DNA of 64,000 bases from Dryas octopetala (lineage: Eukaryota; Streptophyta; Magnoliopsida; Rosales; Rosaceae): NCBI GenBank assembly GCA_963921425.1, contig OY992837.1:903896-967895 (forward strand). Direction: 5' to 3'. The notes under the pieces were generated by a model, which was given only the letters and a program-made list of their open reading frames with translations, searched no databases and was not told the DNA's origin. The first letter of the stretch is position 1, and each line of letters begins with the position of its first letter. The translations under genes and the position numbers were made by a program. Shown in pieces: positions 23,287 to 38,200 of this stretch.

Positions 23287-26200
23287 ATGGCGACTCCAGC
23301 AGAGTCTCTCCTCTCCGTCGCCGGGTCGGTCTCCACTTCCTCCACTAAGAAACGGGTTCGGATCTTCCGAGATGAAATCCCTTCCATTATCAACAACTCG
23401 GGTTAGTCTTAATCTTAGTTCTCGATTGCAGTTTCACTGTAATTCTATTTGCATTTGTGAATAAATTTTTAAATGGATTATGTGCATGCATACGTAAATT
23501 TCTAGAAATTTATACGTAATGTAGTACATATGAAACTTAATGATAATTTAAGAATAATGTTTAAAGTTTCTTTTGAATTGCATATTTGTTTTAGTAAGTT
23601 GAGTTTTGAAGCAAACTCTATCTTCTTGAACTGTTGAAGTTAATCTAATATTCTTAATTAAGGGTGGGTCTACAGAGTAAGTTTATTCTTCAGTGGCATA
23701 CCTGGACATATGAAATTGACTTAGCTTTATATAATTAGCTAGGAAACAGAGAGGATGAATTTTCTAGTGCAATGAGGACGAAATCATGTATTATCTGTTT
23801 ATTATATTTTAAATAATCAAGAGGAGGGAATTAAGTATCACCTTTACTTTCCAGAAATCCAAAATGGAACTAACTTGTTATGCTATACAACTTTAAAAAC
23901 AAAAGTTAGTATTTTTTTTTTTTTTTCTTCTTTTCTTTTACTGATCACTTGTTTGAATATTTGTGCACTTAACATTGAATAATACTCGGCATTTAGATAA
24001 ATCAGTACTGTGATTAGGATGTGCTTACCATGTCCATTACATAATCTCTTGCAGTTTTGCTATGAACTGATCATCTAGACATGTTCTTGTTCTGATTCAT
24101 TTTTATTTCTGCAGAAATGTGTACAGAGCTTGCATTGCCTTTGGTAGATATAATATTTAAAACATTGTTTATTTTTGATGATCGTGGGTCAAAGAAAGCT
24201 GTTGATGACATCATCACAAAAGGTTTACAAGAGGTTGCCTTCATGAAAAGTTTTGCAGCAGCCCTTGTTCAGGTCATGGAAAAACACGTGAGGCTGCAAT
24301 CACATGTTGGCTGTTACAGACTTCTTCATTGGTCGTGTCTCCTTCTCGGTAAGAGTAAGTTTGTGACGGTCTCAAAGAATGCGTTCTGTAGAGTTGCCAC
24401 AGTGCAGGCATCATTGCTTCAAATTGTCATGAAAAGATCTTTCCGTGAACGAAGGTCTTGCAAGAAGACATTTTGTCACTTATTTTCTCAGGTTTGGCCC
24501 ATGTAACCCGAACTTATCTTTAAGCATGAGTATCCTTTGCATACCAGTACATTTTTATTTTATTTTAACATTTATGTTTCTTATTCCTTTTCAGTCCCTG
24601 GACATCTACAAAATGTATATAGAGGAATTGAAAGATGCGCGTATCCCATACAAAGATAGTCCTGAATTAATATGGTTGTTGATGGAGTTCTCAAGTACCT
24701 CAAGCAAATCATCTTCTTTGTTTGAACAGTGCAAGGTGAGAGATTATTTGTTTCATGATTGTGTATGAGAGGGGCTATCTATGTTAATTTTTCCTTAAAT
24801 TGATTTAATGTATAGCTTTTCTGCCAAAGTTCTTACCCGAACTTTTGCTTTTCACAGCCAAAATTTCTGGATATATATCTTAAGGCAATTTTAGATGCAA
24901 GAGAAAAGCCAGCAAAGGGTCTTAGTGAAGCTTTTCATCCACTTTTTACACATATGTCACATGAAGATTTTCAAAACATCGTGCTTCCATCTTCTGTTAA
25001 AATGCTGAAACGCAACCCTGAGATTGTCTTGGAGTCAATTGGGATTCTCTTGAAATCAGTCAACCTTGATTTGAGTAAGTATGCTGTCGAAATTCTTTCG
25101 GTGGTACTGCCACAGGCTCGGCATCAAGATGAAGGCAGAAGGGTTGGGGCACTGGCAATTGTACGATGTTTGAGCCAAAAGTCTAGTAATCCAGATGCCT
25201 TAGAAGCAATGTTCAATGCTGTCAAATCTGTGATTGGAGGTTGGCCTGTTTTCCCGTGTATTTTATTTTTTTGGGAGTTTTGGAAAGAATGGAATGGAAA
25301 TTTAGTAACAAAGAGGGAATGGAATGGGAAAGAAAGGATTACAGCATTTCTTTCCTTTGTTTCGATGTTTAAAGTATTAATGGAAGAGAACAAAATCGTG
25401 TTGTAAATTTGTGATAATTTTATCATTGTATCCTTATTAGTTCTTTTTCATCTGTAGTTGATGGGTAAGGTAGGTATTTTATTAAATTTACTAAAAGTTT
25501 CTTTTGATTCCCTCGTCTCCCTCACTCATTTGAACATAAAAGTGGGGTTAGGAGGTAATACCATATTCACTTACGATCATTCCATTTAACATCCCAAACA
25601 AGGGAACCCAAGAGTTCCCACCAATTTTCCTGTCCATTCCCTCCATCTGAATGGGACTGCTAGTGGTTCCAAATATTCTCATTATTGCTTGCTGCAGCCT
25701 GCTGGATGATGCATTTTTTGAATCTTTAATTAAGATGGTCTCTTATGTCTGGCTGCACTACTTTTAACTCAAGGTTTCAATTTGAACAGGTTCAGAGGGA
25801 AGACTTATATCTCCTTACCAGAGAATTGGCATGATCAATGCACTGCAAGAATTGTGTAATGCGCCAGATGGGAAGCACCTCAACTGCCTGTCACAAACCT
25901 TATGCAGTTTCCTTCTATCTTGTTACAAGGATGATGGTAACATGTGAATTTGTTTTCTTCTTATCAATTTTGTTCTTTTTTACAGTATTTAATTGAACTT
26001 TATTCTTCAATTTTTGTGTGGACACTGAAATATATGTTCATTTTATCTCTGTGGGTTTCAATCTTCAATTAACTTTCTAATTGAGTATCCTTCTTGTTTT
26101 TTTTTTGTTTTTTTTTTTCCTAAAGCTTTGAGTGTTTATTTCTGTCGAATGTTCTATTTCTAGGAAATGAGGAGGTGAAGCTTGCAAGTTTGTCAGCTCT

Positions 26201-29200
26201 AGGTTCATGGGCAGCAAGATCTGCTGATGCTGTTCAATCAAATTTGGTTTCTTTTTTTTCTTCTGGTCTTAAGGAGAAGGAAGCTCTAAGAAGAGGGCAT
26301 CTTCGTTGTCTACGATCCATATGCAAAAATGCAGATGCTGTTTTCCGGGTTAGCTGGCTGATTAAGTTTTATTTGGATGTGCTTTGGTTCACTTGTTCTT
26401 GACTATGCTATTTCTTTCATCTCTTTGTTGACATTTTAGTTTTTTCGCTGCAGATATCATCCTTACTGGAACCTCTCATCCAACTTGTCAAAACTGGTTT
26501 TACTAAAGCAGTTCAGCGTTTGGATGGTATATATGCCTTGCTATTGGTCGGGAAAATTGCAGCTGTTGACATCAAAGCAGGTCTGGCCATTGTTTTGACA
26601 TTTTTCTTCTCATTATTTAGCATTTATTTTCAACTTGATGGCTCTTCCATCCCTTTCCTCATATTTCTCTCTGTTTACCCTCAGAGGAGACTGTGATGAA
26701 GGAGAAGATCTGGTCTTTGATATCTCAAAATGAACCTTCAGTTGTACCAATATCCATGGTATTCAAAGCCTTGCAGTTGTTTAGAATATATATATATATT
26801 TTATATATAAATACTCCCTTATATAGAAAATGTATTGCACCACAGGCTTCAAAAATATCGACTGAGGACTCCCTGGCATGTATTGATCTTCTTGAAGTGA
26901 TGCTGGTGGAACATCTGCAGAGGTTATTATTAATTCACATTGCAAAATATAACTATCAGTGTCTTATGTTGAAAATTTGTTAGTGGTGACTTGGCTACCT
27001 TTTTTCGTCATGCAGGGTATTAGACTCCTTTTCAGTTAGATTACTGTCACAGGTAAATAAACAAGCACCACTCAGATGTGCTTTCTCAGGAAAGAATTTT
27101 ATCATTGTTACTAAGTAATTATTGGTATGTTGCAGTTGATAATCTTTTTCATATGCCACCCATGTTGGGAAATTCGAAGAAGGATGTATGATGCTACCAG
27201 AAGTATAGTTCCTGTTGCTCCCCAATTAACCGAACATCTTTTAATTGAATTCACGAATTTCATGTCTGTAGTTGCAGAGAAACTTCGTATTTCAAAGTTA
27301 AGGTACAGCTTATTTTGGGTGTACACTGTTTTTCCCTTTTTATTTCTCCCCATTGGGTTGGGTGGGGGAAGAATAAGTTACTTGAACCTTGTCATTATTG
27401 TTGGTTTTAAATCTTAAATCTTTTTCTTCAAGTTAAAAGGATACATACACTTTCATTTTGAAAAGGAGGTGCAATTTTTTCTTCTTAAGTTTCCTTGAAT
27501 TTAGTTAATGTTAGTAGTTCCTCCTTTCAATCATATATTGATATAGTTTTCATTTATTATTGAGCAAAAGTTTGATACCAGCATACTCATATATGTGAAT
27601 TGGATAACTAATAATGTATGAAATATTGTTTGTGGTGGTTTGTGTATATTTGTGCATATAATTTCTCATTTCCTCTTATAAATAAAAATTTCTCATTTCC
27701 TCTCTGATCTGGTGGTGGGGATTTAATTTTTTATGTATATAGCGAAACAGATAATTCATTGGACACTCAAGTACCATTCCTTCCATCAGTTGAGGTTTCA
27801 GTAAAGGCTTTAGTTGTGATATCATCAGCAGCTCTACCTGTAGCTCCAAGTGCATCAGTGCGAGTTTTATTTTGTGCACATCATCCCTACTTGGTTGGAA
27901 CTGCAAAAAGAGATGCAGTTTGGAGGGTAAATCTTTTTTTTTTGTTTGTTAATTGAAAAAGATGTATTCTATTATCTTGCTTAATTTAGCAGGATTGTTC
28001 TGTTGCATAAAATTTGTTTTTGTATTTTCAGTTTTAATCTGAAGCAGTGTGATCCTATACAATAATAGATATATTTATATCATTAAAAACAAAAAAGTCA
28101 AAAATAGATTAAGCTGGTGAGTTCTTTTAAGAACAAGCTTGAAGTTCATAGGTAAGCCTATAAAAAGAAAGAGGCTGGTTAAAACACTTTTTTTTTTGGG
28201 GGGGAGGAGTTAGTTATAAGGTGCAAGCCCTTTTATCAGTCTTTGCTGGTGGGGTATATGCCTAAGAGCATTCCTGCTTAGAATATGAAGCTTAAGCATC
28301 AAGGTGTTTGAAGATTGATTCCCTTCATGTAATGATTTATTATGTGAATGATATTTCTTGATGTTAAGGGGAGGAGGTGTAAATCAATTTCTTCAGAATT
28401 TGAGGACTTATTCTTTTCTGTTATCTTTTCTAATTGGGTTGTGGTTGTATCCTAGAGTCTCTTTTGTATTTATATTCTTAGGTGATGTAGCTTCTAGGAG
28501 CTGATCAGAAGATTTCCTGTGTCAGTGTACAACTTGTCCTCTGTTATTTTCTAGGTCATTTTTATTCAATGGCATTATGCTTCTTATAAAAAAAAATGCT
28601 TCTCGCCAAGGAAGCTTAATAAAATTTCTTATATTTATGTGGTGGTAATGTGTCCATGTAAGTTCTTGCCTATATTTTGGCGTATTTAGGTTTGCTTTCC
28701 ATCTTTAACAGATAAACATGTCTGTTCAAATAGAGTTGTATTGCCTTCCTGTGCTAATTTTCCGCTGTTGTGGCATGACTAAATCACACAAGCACTTTTT
28801 AGCTGATTGGATTGATTCTTTTTGTCTTCAGAGGCTACATAAATGTTTGCATACGTGTGGTTTTGACATCACTGGCAATATTTTGGCTGATGTGGAGAAT
28901 TTGTGCAAGGTAAACTAACTAGTTCTTATGGAGAATTTTTTTATTGAGTTTTTTTTTTAATTTTTTTTTTATGCATTCATTTAATTTAATGATCCTTCAT
29001 TATGAATTCTAAGTTCAGTTTGTTGCTTATATACATCCTGCATTGGAATTCTCGATTTGTGGCCTGGTATAATGTGAAAAAGGTAACTAGGGAAGGTGGA
29101 TATGAGCTTAGGTTCTAATGTTGATCTATTAGACTAGTACTAGATCTTCATGATAAAAGACCATACAAACTGAGCTCATGTGTCTTACAAACATATAAAC

Positions 29201-32200
29201 TATAGATGCATTTAGCTGAAACATTTTACTCAATTATAGTATTCATTTGTGGTATGTGGTAAACACCATCAGTGTGGATGCCAAGTTGCCAACCATTTAA
29301 CAGTCTTTGGATCACCATTGTCTTTTAAATTGCAATTATCAGTTAAGAGAAACTATGGGATCAATGTGGTTGCAGGACCTACTGGGACCAAAGTGGTTGT
29401 CCAGCTCTAATCCATCTGAACGGCAAGCAGCAATTTCCTCGTTATGCACTTTGATGTCCATTGCACCTGGAGAAATCTATGTGGAGTTTGAAAAGGTTAA
29501 TTGCTTATATATGTCTCAGTGTCAATAGATGTTTATTTATTAGGGCCACCGAGATCACATTAGTGGATGCTTACTGGACATTGTTCTCTGTGGCAGCACT
29601 TGAAAAATCTTCCATACCGTTATTCACATGATACACTTTCAGAAAATGATATTCAGGTATGTTCAGCTTATCATCTTGATTTACCAGCAGTTAAACAATT
29701 CTTGTGCATTGTTGACATGTTAGATGGCTCATCTGTACATTTATATTGTGGTTTATCTCAAATTTGTTTTCACTAAATGTTTACATCGTTTTTGTTTTCT
29801 TACTTATTTCAAATTTGTTTCCACTTATATTGTTTTAGATTTTTCATACTCCTGAAGGCTTGCTTTCCAACGAGCAAGGTGTCTACGTTGCAGAGTCTGT
29901 TTCTGCTAAGAACTTGAAACAAGCGAAGGGTCGTTTTCGGATGTACGAGGATCTAGATGACACGGTACACCCAAACATTTCTTCTTTTTTATTAATTTTG
30001 GGACTCTTTATTTTTGTAACATTGAAAGTAATTCTTAAGTTTTTTGGCTGATGTGTTTGTCTTTTTTCCCAGGGCCATGGTGGTTCTAATCATTCTGCAA
30101 AAATAGAGCCAGCCAGTAGTTCTGTCGGGAAAAGGGAAACTGGAAAATTGACAAAGAAACCTGGTGAATTATTGTTGCACTCTGTTTTTTGTACTGGAAT
30201 TTGCTTTTTTATTTTTTCGCTTACTCTTGTTATTGATTCCGTAGCGTTACAATCATTTTGATTTGCTAGATAAAGGAAAGACTGCAAAAGAGGAGGCACG
30301 TGAATTACTACTTAAGGAGGAGGCATCCATACGTGAAAAGGTCCGAGAAATACAGAAAAATCTATCTTCCATGCTTAAAGCGCTTGGGGAAATGGCCATT
30401 GCTAATCCCATTTTTGCACACAGTCGACTTCCTTCCCTGGTATGTCCCTAGCATCCTGCATCTGTGGAATCTTGTGTGTCATTTCTTGATTTTTTCTCCC
30501 ACTTTTTAGATAGATTTCATTGATTTTGCTAATTTCAGAATTTAAACTTATTTTCTACCTGTCAATTTTCTTTGATGTTGTATGTTGTGAAATGTTCCTA
30601 AACTTTATAAATGTGCATGAGTAGGAAACTTCACTTTGAGCTAGTGATTTCTTTTTCAGTCACACACTCAAAGAAAGTTTGCTTTGAAATACACTTGTCT
30701 TGTATCAATGTTGTTACTTGTATTATCTATAGTTTCTGCATGTGATGAAAGGCTGGAGAAATTTTCTACCAAAAAAGAAAGTATTTTAGTTGTGGTTAGT
30801 CTTTTGGGGAAGTACTTAGTTACCCATCTTCAAAGAATATAATTAGGCTGGTTGGTTTGCTGTCATATCTGCAGGGTATGATCTCCCACCCTTCCTTGAC
30901 ATTTCAAAAGGAAACAATTTATAGTGTGAAGAATTGCTTTTTGATGATTTAGTTTCGTTGGTTACATTTCTGCTTTTGCTTCTGTTGGTTTACAGCCTAT
31001 AACCCGTTGTTTGTTTCGTTGGCCATTAATTATAAATTTCAGACCAAATTCTTCTGATAGATTATATTATCAAGCACCTTTTTTTTTTTTGAAAAAAAAT
31101 AAGATCTGATGTATTGCTTTAATAGATTGTTAATCTTTCATCTAATATCAGGTTAACTATGTTGATCCATTACTAAGGTCACCAATAGTCAGTGATGTCG
31201 CATATGAAACAATGGTGAAACTCTCTAGATGTACTGCTCCACCTCTTTGTAATTGGGCCCTTGACATTGCTACTGCTTTGCGTTTGGTTGTGACTGAAGA
31301 AGTTCGGATTGTGTTGGATATGATTCCATCGGTTGGTGAAGTGGAAGCCAGTGGAAGACCATCTTTGAGTCTATTTGAGCGGATAATTAATGGTCTTTCT
31401 GTTTCTTGTAAATGTGGACCTCTACCTGTAGATTCTTTTACTTTTGTCTTCCCTGTAAGTTTTCCTACTTCTCCATATGACAGATTCCGCTCAATTGTGG
31501 TTCTCTTTTGCTAATATTTCTTTGATGTTTATGTTGTCAGATAATGGAGAGAATTCTGTTATGCTCGAAGAAGACAGGACTTCATGATGATGTGCTTCGG
31601 ATTCTTTATTTGCACATGGACCCCCTCTTACCTCTTCCTAGGCTTCGAATGATTTCAGTTACCCAATATTCCTTATGGCTCAAATTTACCTCAATTTTCC
31701 ATCAGTTTTATTTCGTTGTTATTTGCTTCTTTTCATTTATTTACTTCTTTTTTTTCAGGTTCTTTATCATGTTCTTGGTGTTGTTCCAGCCTATCAAGCC
31801 TCTATTGGGCCTGCGTTGAACGAGTTGTGTCTGGGTCTACAACCAGATGAAGTGGCACCTGTATGCTCTTTTCATTTCTGGTTTATTCTTGTTTGATTTT
31901 CTTTATTTGTAGTTATCCTTGATGAATATGCTTTCTTCAGGCTCTATATGGGGTTTATGCAAAAGATGTTCATGTTAGAATGGCCTGCCTAAGTGCTGTC
32001 AAATGCATTCCCGCTGTTGCTAGTCGGTCTCTTCCTCAGAATGTTGAGGTTGCTACAAGCATTTGGGTTGCTTTACATGATCCAGAAAAGGTTTGGCTGA
32101 CTAATTATTTTTCTAAAATTTCATTCCCGATGTATGTACAAAATTTTTTTAATTTTTATTTTTTCATCTTATGTATGCTTGGATGCTTGATCATTTTAAT

Positions 32201-35200
32201 AAAATTTCGATTCTCATTGAAGAAAAGATTTCTTGCCTTCTTTGCCTCAAATTTTTATTTTACATTTTTATAAAGATAGCTCATTCACTTTGTTCTATTT
32301 TTGTTTTTGCTTCAGTCAGTTGCAGAAGCAGCAGAAGATTTATGGGATCGATATGGATATGACTTTGGGACCGACTATTCAGGCCTTTTCAAAGCACTTT
32401 CCCATATCAATTATAATATCCGTTTGGCTTCTGCAGAAGCATTAGCTGCTGCTTTGGATGAATGTCCAGATACTATACAGGTTTGTGTGACTTTGAACTA
32501 TCAACCTGCATTAATGATGTAGATATGTTGTTCCTGCCTCAATAAAGTGGTTTTCTTATTATTCAGGAAACTCTTTCTACTTTATTTTCTCTGTATATCC
32601 GTGATGCTGGTTTGACTGAGGACAATGTTGATGCTGGTTGGCTGGGCCGACAAGGTGTAGCCTTGGCATTACATTCCTCTGCTGATGTACTGAGAACAAA
32701 AGACCTTCCTGTAGTTATGACATTTCTGATTTCAAGAGCATTGGTAAGATTTGGGTCGCAGTTCTTTTCAGAGCATGAACTATGCTTTCAATTGACAAAA
32801 GATATTATATTCTTCAGTTTTAAATCTTTTTCAGAAAAAAGGGACTGGTTCTTGTAGGTTTTTTTGGTAATAAAAAAAATTTATTCACAATATTAGAAGC
32901 ATTGCTGTTTTAAGCTCCCTCCCCCTTTCAAATGAGAAAGGAAAAGAAGAGTTGATTGTAACCGTCTTGTGAATGCTTCACAATATGCAGGCAGATCCTA
33001 ATGCTGATGTTCGGGGAAGAATGATTAATGCTGGTATTATGATTATTGATAAGCATGGCAGAGATAATGTTTCCTTGCTATTTCCCATCTTTGAGAATTA
33101 CTTAAACAAAAAGGTTATTCTCCCTTTCCAAACTGTTTTCAAAACCACATGTTGGAGCATTAGTTTTTTCATGTCTTTTTTTTTGCTTTTTTTTGTTAAA
33201 TGGGAGGAAGAAACTGTTGTTTCTATGCAAAGCTATTGTAGGTGCCTTTCAATTTATCTTTCGTAATAGTTTAACTTTCATAGGCATCGGATGAAGAGAA
33301 GTATGATTTGGTTCGTGAGGGTGTTGTTATTTTCACTGGAGCGCTGGCAAAACATTTGGCAAAGGTACTGTATTTCTTTCCTTCTTTCCCCCTGGTTCCC
33401 TTTAGGGATGGCACTCTGGAATTTACAGTTTAGCTTCAATCTGTATTCTGGAACAGGATGATCCAAAAGTTCATACAGTTGTAGAGAAGTTGTTGGATGT
33501 GTTAAACACTCCATCGGAAGCTGTTCAACGGGCGGTTTCAACATGCCTATCTCCATTAATGCAATCAAAGCAAGTATGACCCCGCTCAATTGTAGTTACA
33601 ATTTGGATTTGAAGCCTTAACACTTCCTTCCTTGTTTACTTTTATTTCAGTTATTGTTTTATCCCATTTTATGTTGATAGATACTGTATTGGTTCACCAG
33701 TTGAAAGGAAAGCTAATTTTATTCTTTTCCCTGTACAAGGATGATGGACCAGCTCTTGTTTCAAGGCTTTTGGATCAACTGATGAAGAGTGACAAATATG
33801 GGGAACGTCGTGGAGCTGCTTTTGGGCTTGCTGGAGTGGTCAAGGGATTCGGTATTTCTTGCTTGAAGAAGTATGGGATTGTGGCTAAGCTACAAGAAGG
33901 TCTTGTAGATAGGTTGGTTTTTTTTCACTGGGTTAAGAAGCGGACTGGTATTGACATATGCTGTGGACAATTATGTTTGTGAGATTTAGATAGTGCTATT
34001 GCTATTCCAAAAGATGTAGGTCAGGTAAACTGATTTGTCATTGAATGAATGATAGATATTATGAGTGTGTGGTTGGACTAGGGATCTTCTGTATTGTGGG
34101 TGGGAGGGCATGCACACACAGGTGTTGCTTCTCCCTTGGTATTATGCAAAGTGGTGATAGAAGTTCAGCATATCATGAGAATCACATGGTGCCTTTGAAG
34201 ATTGACAGCACAAGGTGCTACCAATGAATTTTGTGGTCATCTCTGTGTGTGGTTGTTTGTTTGTTTGTTTGTTTTTCTCTTCTGTGGCAGAGTGATTCTT
34301 CCTTTAAGTTGGTATATTCTGTGCAGACGAATAATTCTTGATCCTGAGGTTGTGGAGCTTTCCTCCCTCATTTCATTGATTGAGATACTCACCTTTCAAC
34401 TTCTATAATAGACAGAAGGTTTTGGTATCTTGATTCATTTATTTCTTCGTGCGAGTCTTTTTTTAGTACCTTATTTGAGGTTCACACTCCCTATTTTCAA
34501 TCTATCCCCAATGGTTTGCAAGACTGAGGTTGCTCATGGAAGAATGAATAATTTTGAGTTTGTTAAACGGAAGAGGCCTTATTTTTGTTTATCCCCCCTT
34601 TGGTGCACTAGGTACAAAGGGCCTTCTGTGAGCATTGATGAATCCTTCCGTCATTGTCCATGGCTTTCAGACTCTGGTACAAGCCTTTTTGGGCAGCTAG
34701 ATTGAGCTGGGTGTTGCCTGTTCTTTTGACACTTTATTTATTGAGAGCTTTTGTGTTTTTTGGCGGAGGGGAGATGGCTAAGGTTGTGTAAATGTGTAGT
34801 GTGTAGAGATTCTTAGGGTGGTTTGGTTGGAAAGGAATAACTTAGTTTCAAGTGTAAGGGTTGTGAGGTAGTGGACTTCTTATGGGATAACGCAGATTCT
34901 GGGCCTCTTTCTGCACTTCATTTTCTTTTGTGTTTCGTGACTGCCTCTTTTTCCTTATTGGATTGGGAAGCAGATATTTCTTAGGTTTTGAGATGTCATT
35001 TGGCGGTTTCTGGTCTGTCTTCCGCATGGTTTGGTTGCTGTTATATTGTTTATCTTGGACTTGACCTGGTGTTTCTGTCCTTTGTAGCTTGGGGGTTGTA
35101 TCTTTTAGTTGATCACTGGTCCACTTTGATTGTACTTCCTCTTTTCTTTTTAATAAATCCTTCTCTTTTTCCTAAAAAAGTTATTGCTTTTGCTTTTCCT

Positions 35201-38200
35201 ATGCTTAGTAGTCTTTGCTTTTTTTGTGTTTGGTAGTTTTTTTTACACAAGCCTAACATAGCTTTTTTGTTGGTTAGGCTGGTGTGAAAAGCTATGTTAG
35301 TTGGTTATTTATAACTTGCGCTTGGTGGATATCTTATCCACTTTGCATGTAATTTTTGTAATTAATACAATTCTGTTTTTATCCAAAAAAAAAAAAAACA
35401 GAAATTCTGCAAAGTGTCGGGAAGGAGCTTTGCTTGGATTTGAGTGTCTTTGTGAATCACTTGGAAGACTATTTGAACCGTAAGTGAACAGTTATGTACC
35501 AGGAAGTAATTTTTACATATGGCCTAAATTATACATCTGATCTCTCTCTCTCTCTCTCTCTCTCCCTCCCTCCCTCCCTCCCTCCCTCTATTCATCATCT
35601 TATTGGTGCAGGTATGTAATTCAAATGTTGCCACTACTGTTGGTTTCATTCTCTGATCAAGTTGTTGCAGTTCGTGAAGGTGCTGAGTGTGCTGCTCGTG
35701 CAATGATGTCTCAACTTAGTGCTCAGGGAGTGAAACTGGTCCTTCCATCTCTTTTAAAGGTATTTATTTTATATCTGACCTATTTATCTATTTCTTTGTA
35801 CTTGTTCAAAATTTGCGTAATTGTCAAGTTTATGTTGTTTTATGTCTTTGAATTATGTAAGAGGTAATTGCTTGCCTTTTGGTTTCACCAACATCATCTT
35901 GACACAATATCATCGACTAGAGTTATCCATGCTACAATCTCTTTCTACTTACAAAGTTTCATAAATTATTCAAAAAAGTTAAATCATAGATAATGTGTTT
36001 TATTGGTTTGCAAGACTTATCTTTGGTCTCTTAGTTAATGTTCTCAAACATATTTATTTTGCACAAAATTTATGCTTCATTCCTTTAATTCTTTCTTAAT
36101 TGATGAATTGGCTGTGTGAATACATTATATGAATAGGGTCTTGAAGATAAAGCTTGGCGAACAAAGCAAAGTAGTGTCCAACTGCTTGGTGCTATGGCCT
36201 ATTGTGCTCCTCAACAGCTGTCTCAGTGTCTCCCTAAGATTGTACCAAAACTGACTGAGGTTTGTCTTTATATGAACATGAGTTTCTGTGGCACTTTTTG
36301 AATATGTAAACCGTCTTATGCTTCATTCTTCACCTTTTTCTTATAATTGCAGGTTTTAACAGATACCCATCCCAAAGTTCAATCAGCAGGACAAACGGCG
36401 CTTCAACAGGTTTTTGATTGTCCAGTGATTTGTTACCTCTGCTCCTTTTATAGTCATTGTTCTTAATATTTTTATGTGCTATTCTTAGGTTGGGAGTGTA
36501 ATAAAGAATCCTGAAATAGCAACCCTGGTCCCTACTCTTCTACTGGGTCTTACGGATCCAAATGACTATACAAGATACTCTCTTGATATTCTCTTACAAG
36601 TAAGGATAACACATTGAACTCTGCTTTTGTTCTTATAAGTTTGTTTCCCTTATTTGTTGATTTGAATGCTTATGAATTCTTCGCAGACAACTTTTATTAA
36701 TTCAATTGATGCTCCTTCACTGGCACTGTTGGTGCCTATAGTACATAGAGGGTTAAGGGAGAGGGGTGCAGAGACTAAAAAGAAAGCAGCACAAATAGTT
36801 GGCAATATGTGTTCATTAGTTACGGAACCAAAGGATATGATTCCCTATATAGGGTTGCTTCTTCCTGAAGTGAAAAAGGTTCTTGTGGATCCGATTCCAG
36901 AAGTTCGGTCAGTTGCAGCAAGGGCCCTTGGATCCCTTATAAGGGGAATGGGCGAAGAGAACTTCCCAGATCTTGTTTCATGGTTATTGGATACACTTAA
37001 ATCTGATAATAGTAATGTTGAGCGCTCTGGAGCCGCTCAAGGGTTGAGTGAGGTCAGTATTACTGCTATAAAATTTAAATTCCTCTGTTTTTTTTTTTTC
37101 ATCTTCGATTAAACTTGTACAGTTGTACTGTTAATCGATATATGTGAATGATATGAATGATACTATTTGGATTTGGTCCTGATTTGAACCTGCTTTATTT
37201 GATGTAGTGGCTCGATTAATTTGTTAATGTGAATAGGGAAATATGTTTGCATGTTGGAAAAGTAGGAAACATGTTCATATGCATTTGTCTTGGGTGTATG
37301 AAACTATTTTTCCAGTGTTACTTGTATATCATATGTGCTATAATTTTATTGTATTTTTTTGTGTTTTGGAAATAAGTTGATTCTTTTTCATTACTTGGTT
37401 ACTTTTACAATTGCGCATACATTTTCTTTCACTGAATTCCTGCTAAGTTTCAGGTCATGCTTTTCAATTCTTTTATAGAAACTGAGTCTTTTTTTTTTTC
37501 TCTTGATATAAACTTAAGAAATAGTTTTTTGGTTTCTAAGAGATGGTTAATCCCAATGCAGGTATTATCTGCACTTGGGACTGAGTACTTTGAGCATATA
37601 CTTCCTGATGTTATCCGAAACTGTTCTCATCAAAAAGCGTCAGTTCGTGACGGACACTTAACATTGTTCAAGGTGAGGACTGCATGTTGTAGAACATTTT
37701 TATTATTGTTTCGGTCAGATGTCGTAAAGCATGTTAACCACTGGTGCAAGTATTTGTTTCATTGGCTTTGTTTGATGTTTGCCTTTGTTCCGGAATTTTT
37801 TTGTAGTATTTACCGAGGTCCTTAGGCATCCAATTCCAGAAATATTTGCAGCAGGTGCTACCTGCTATTTTGGATGGTAAGTACACTTCCTTCTGCGGAT
37901 TATTTGTAGGCTGTAAACTTATACGGTTGCATGTTATCACTATAGGATTTTGGTTCCCCATATAAACTTAATGCATGCTTATACTCTGATAGGTCTTGCC
38001 GATGAAAATGAGTCTGTACGCGATGCAGCACTCGGTGCGGGGCATGTCTTGGTTGAGCATTATGCAACAACGTAAGCACTCTTCTGGTTGATCATTGTAA
38101 TGAACTCTTTAGTGGAATTTGATTCTGGGAGTGTCTTGGATATTAGTACTATTCTAGAAAATGTCTTGAGTAACTTTTTCACCTTGGTCCATTGGAGGCC

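Noticed and set aside
27927-28831. Long GCN1 intron 12 with a T-rich tract and A-run at about 28587-28597
   Set aside because: Resembles a LINE tail but no further element structure was found; too weak to list as mobile.
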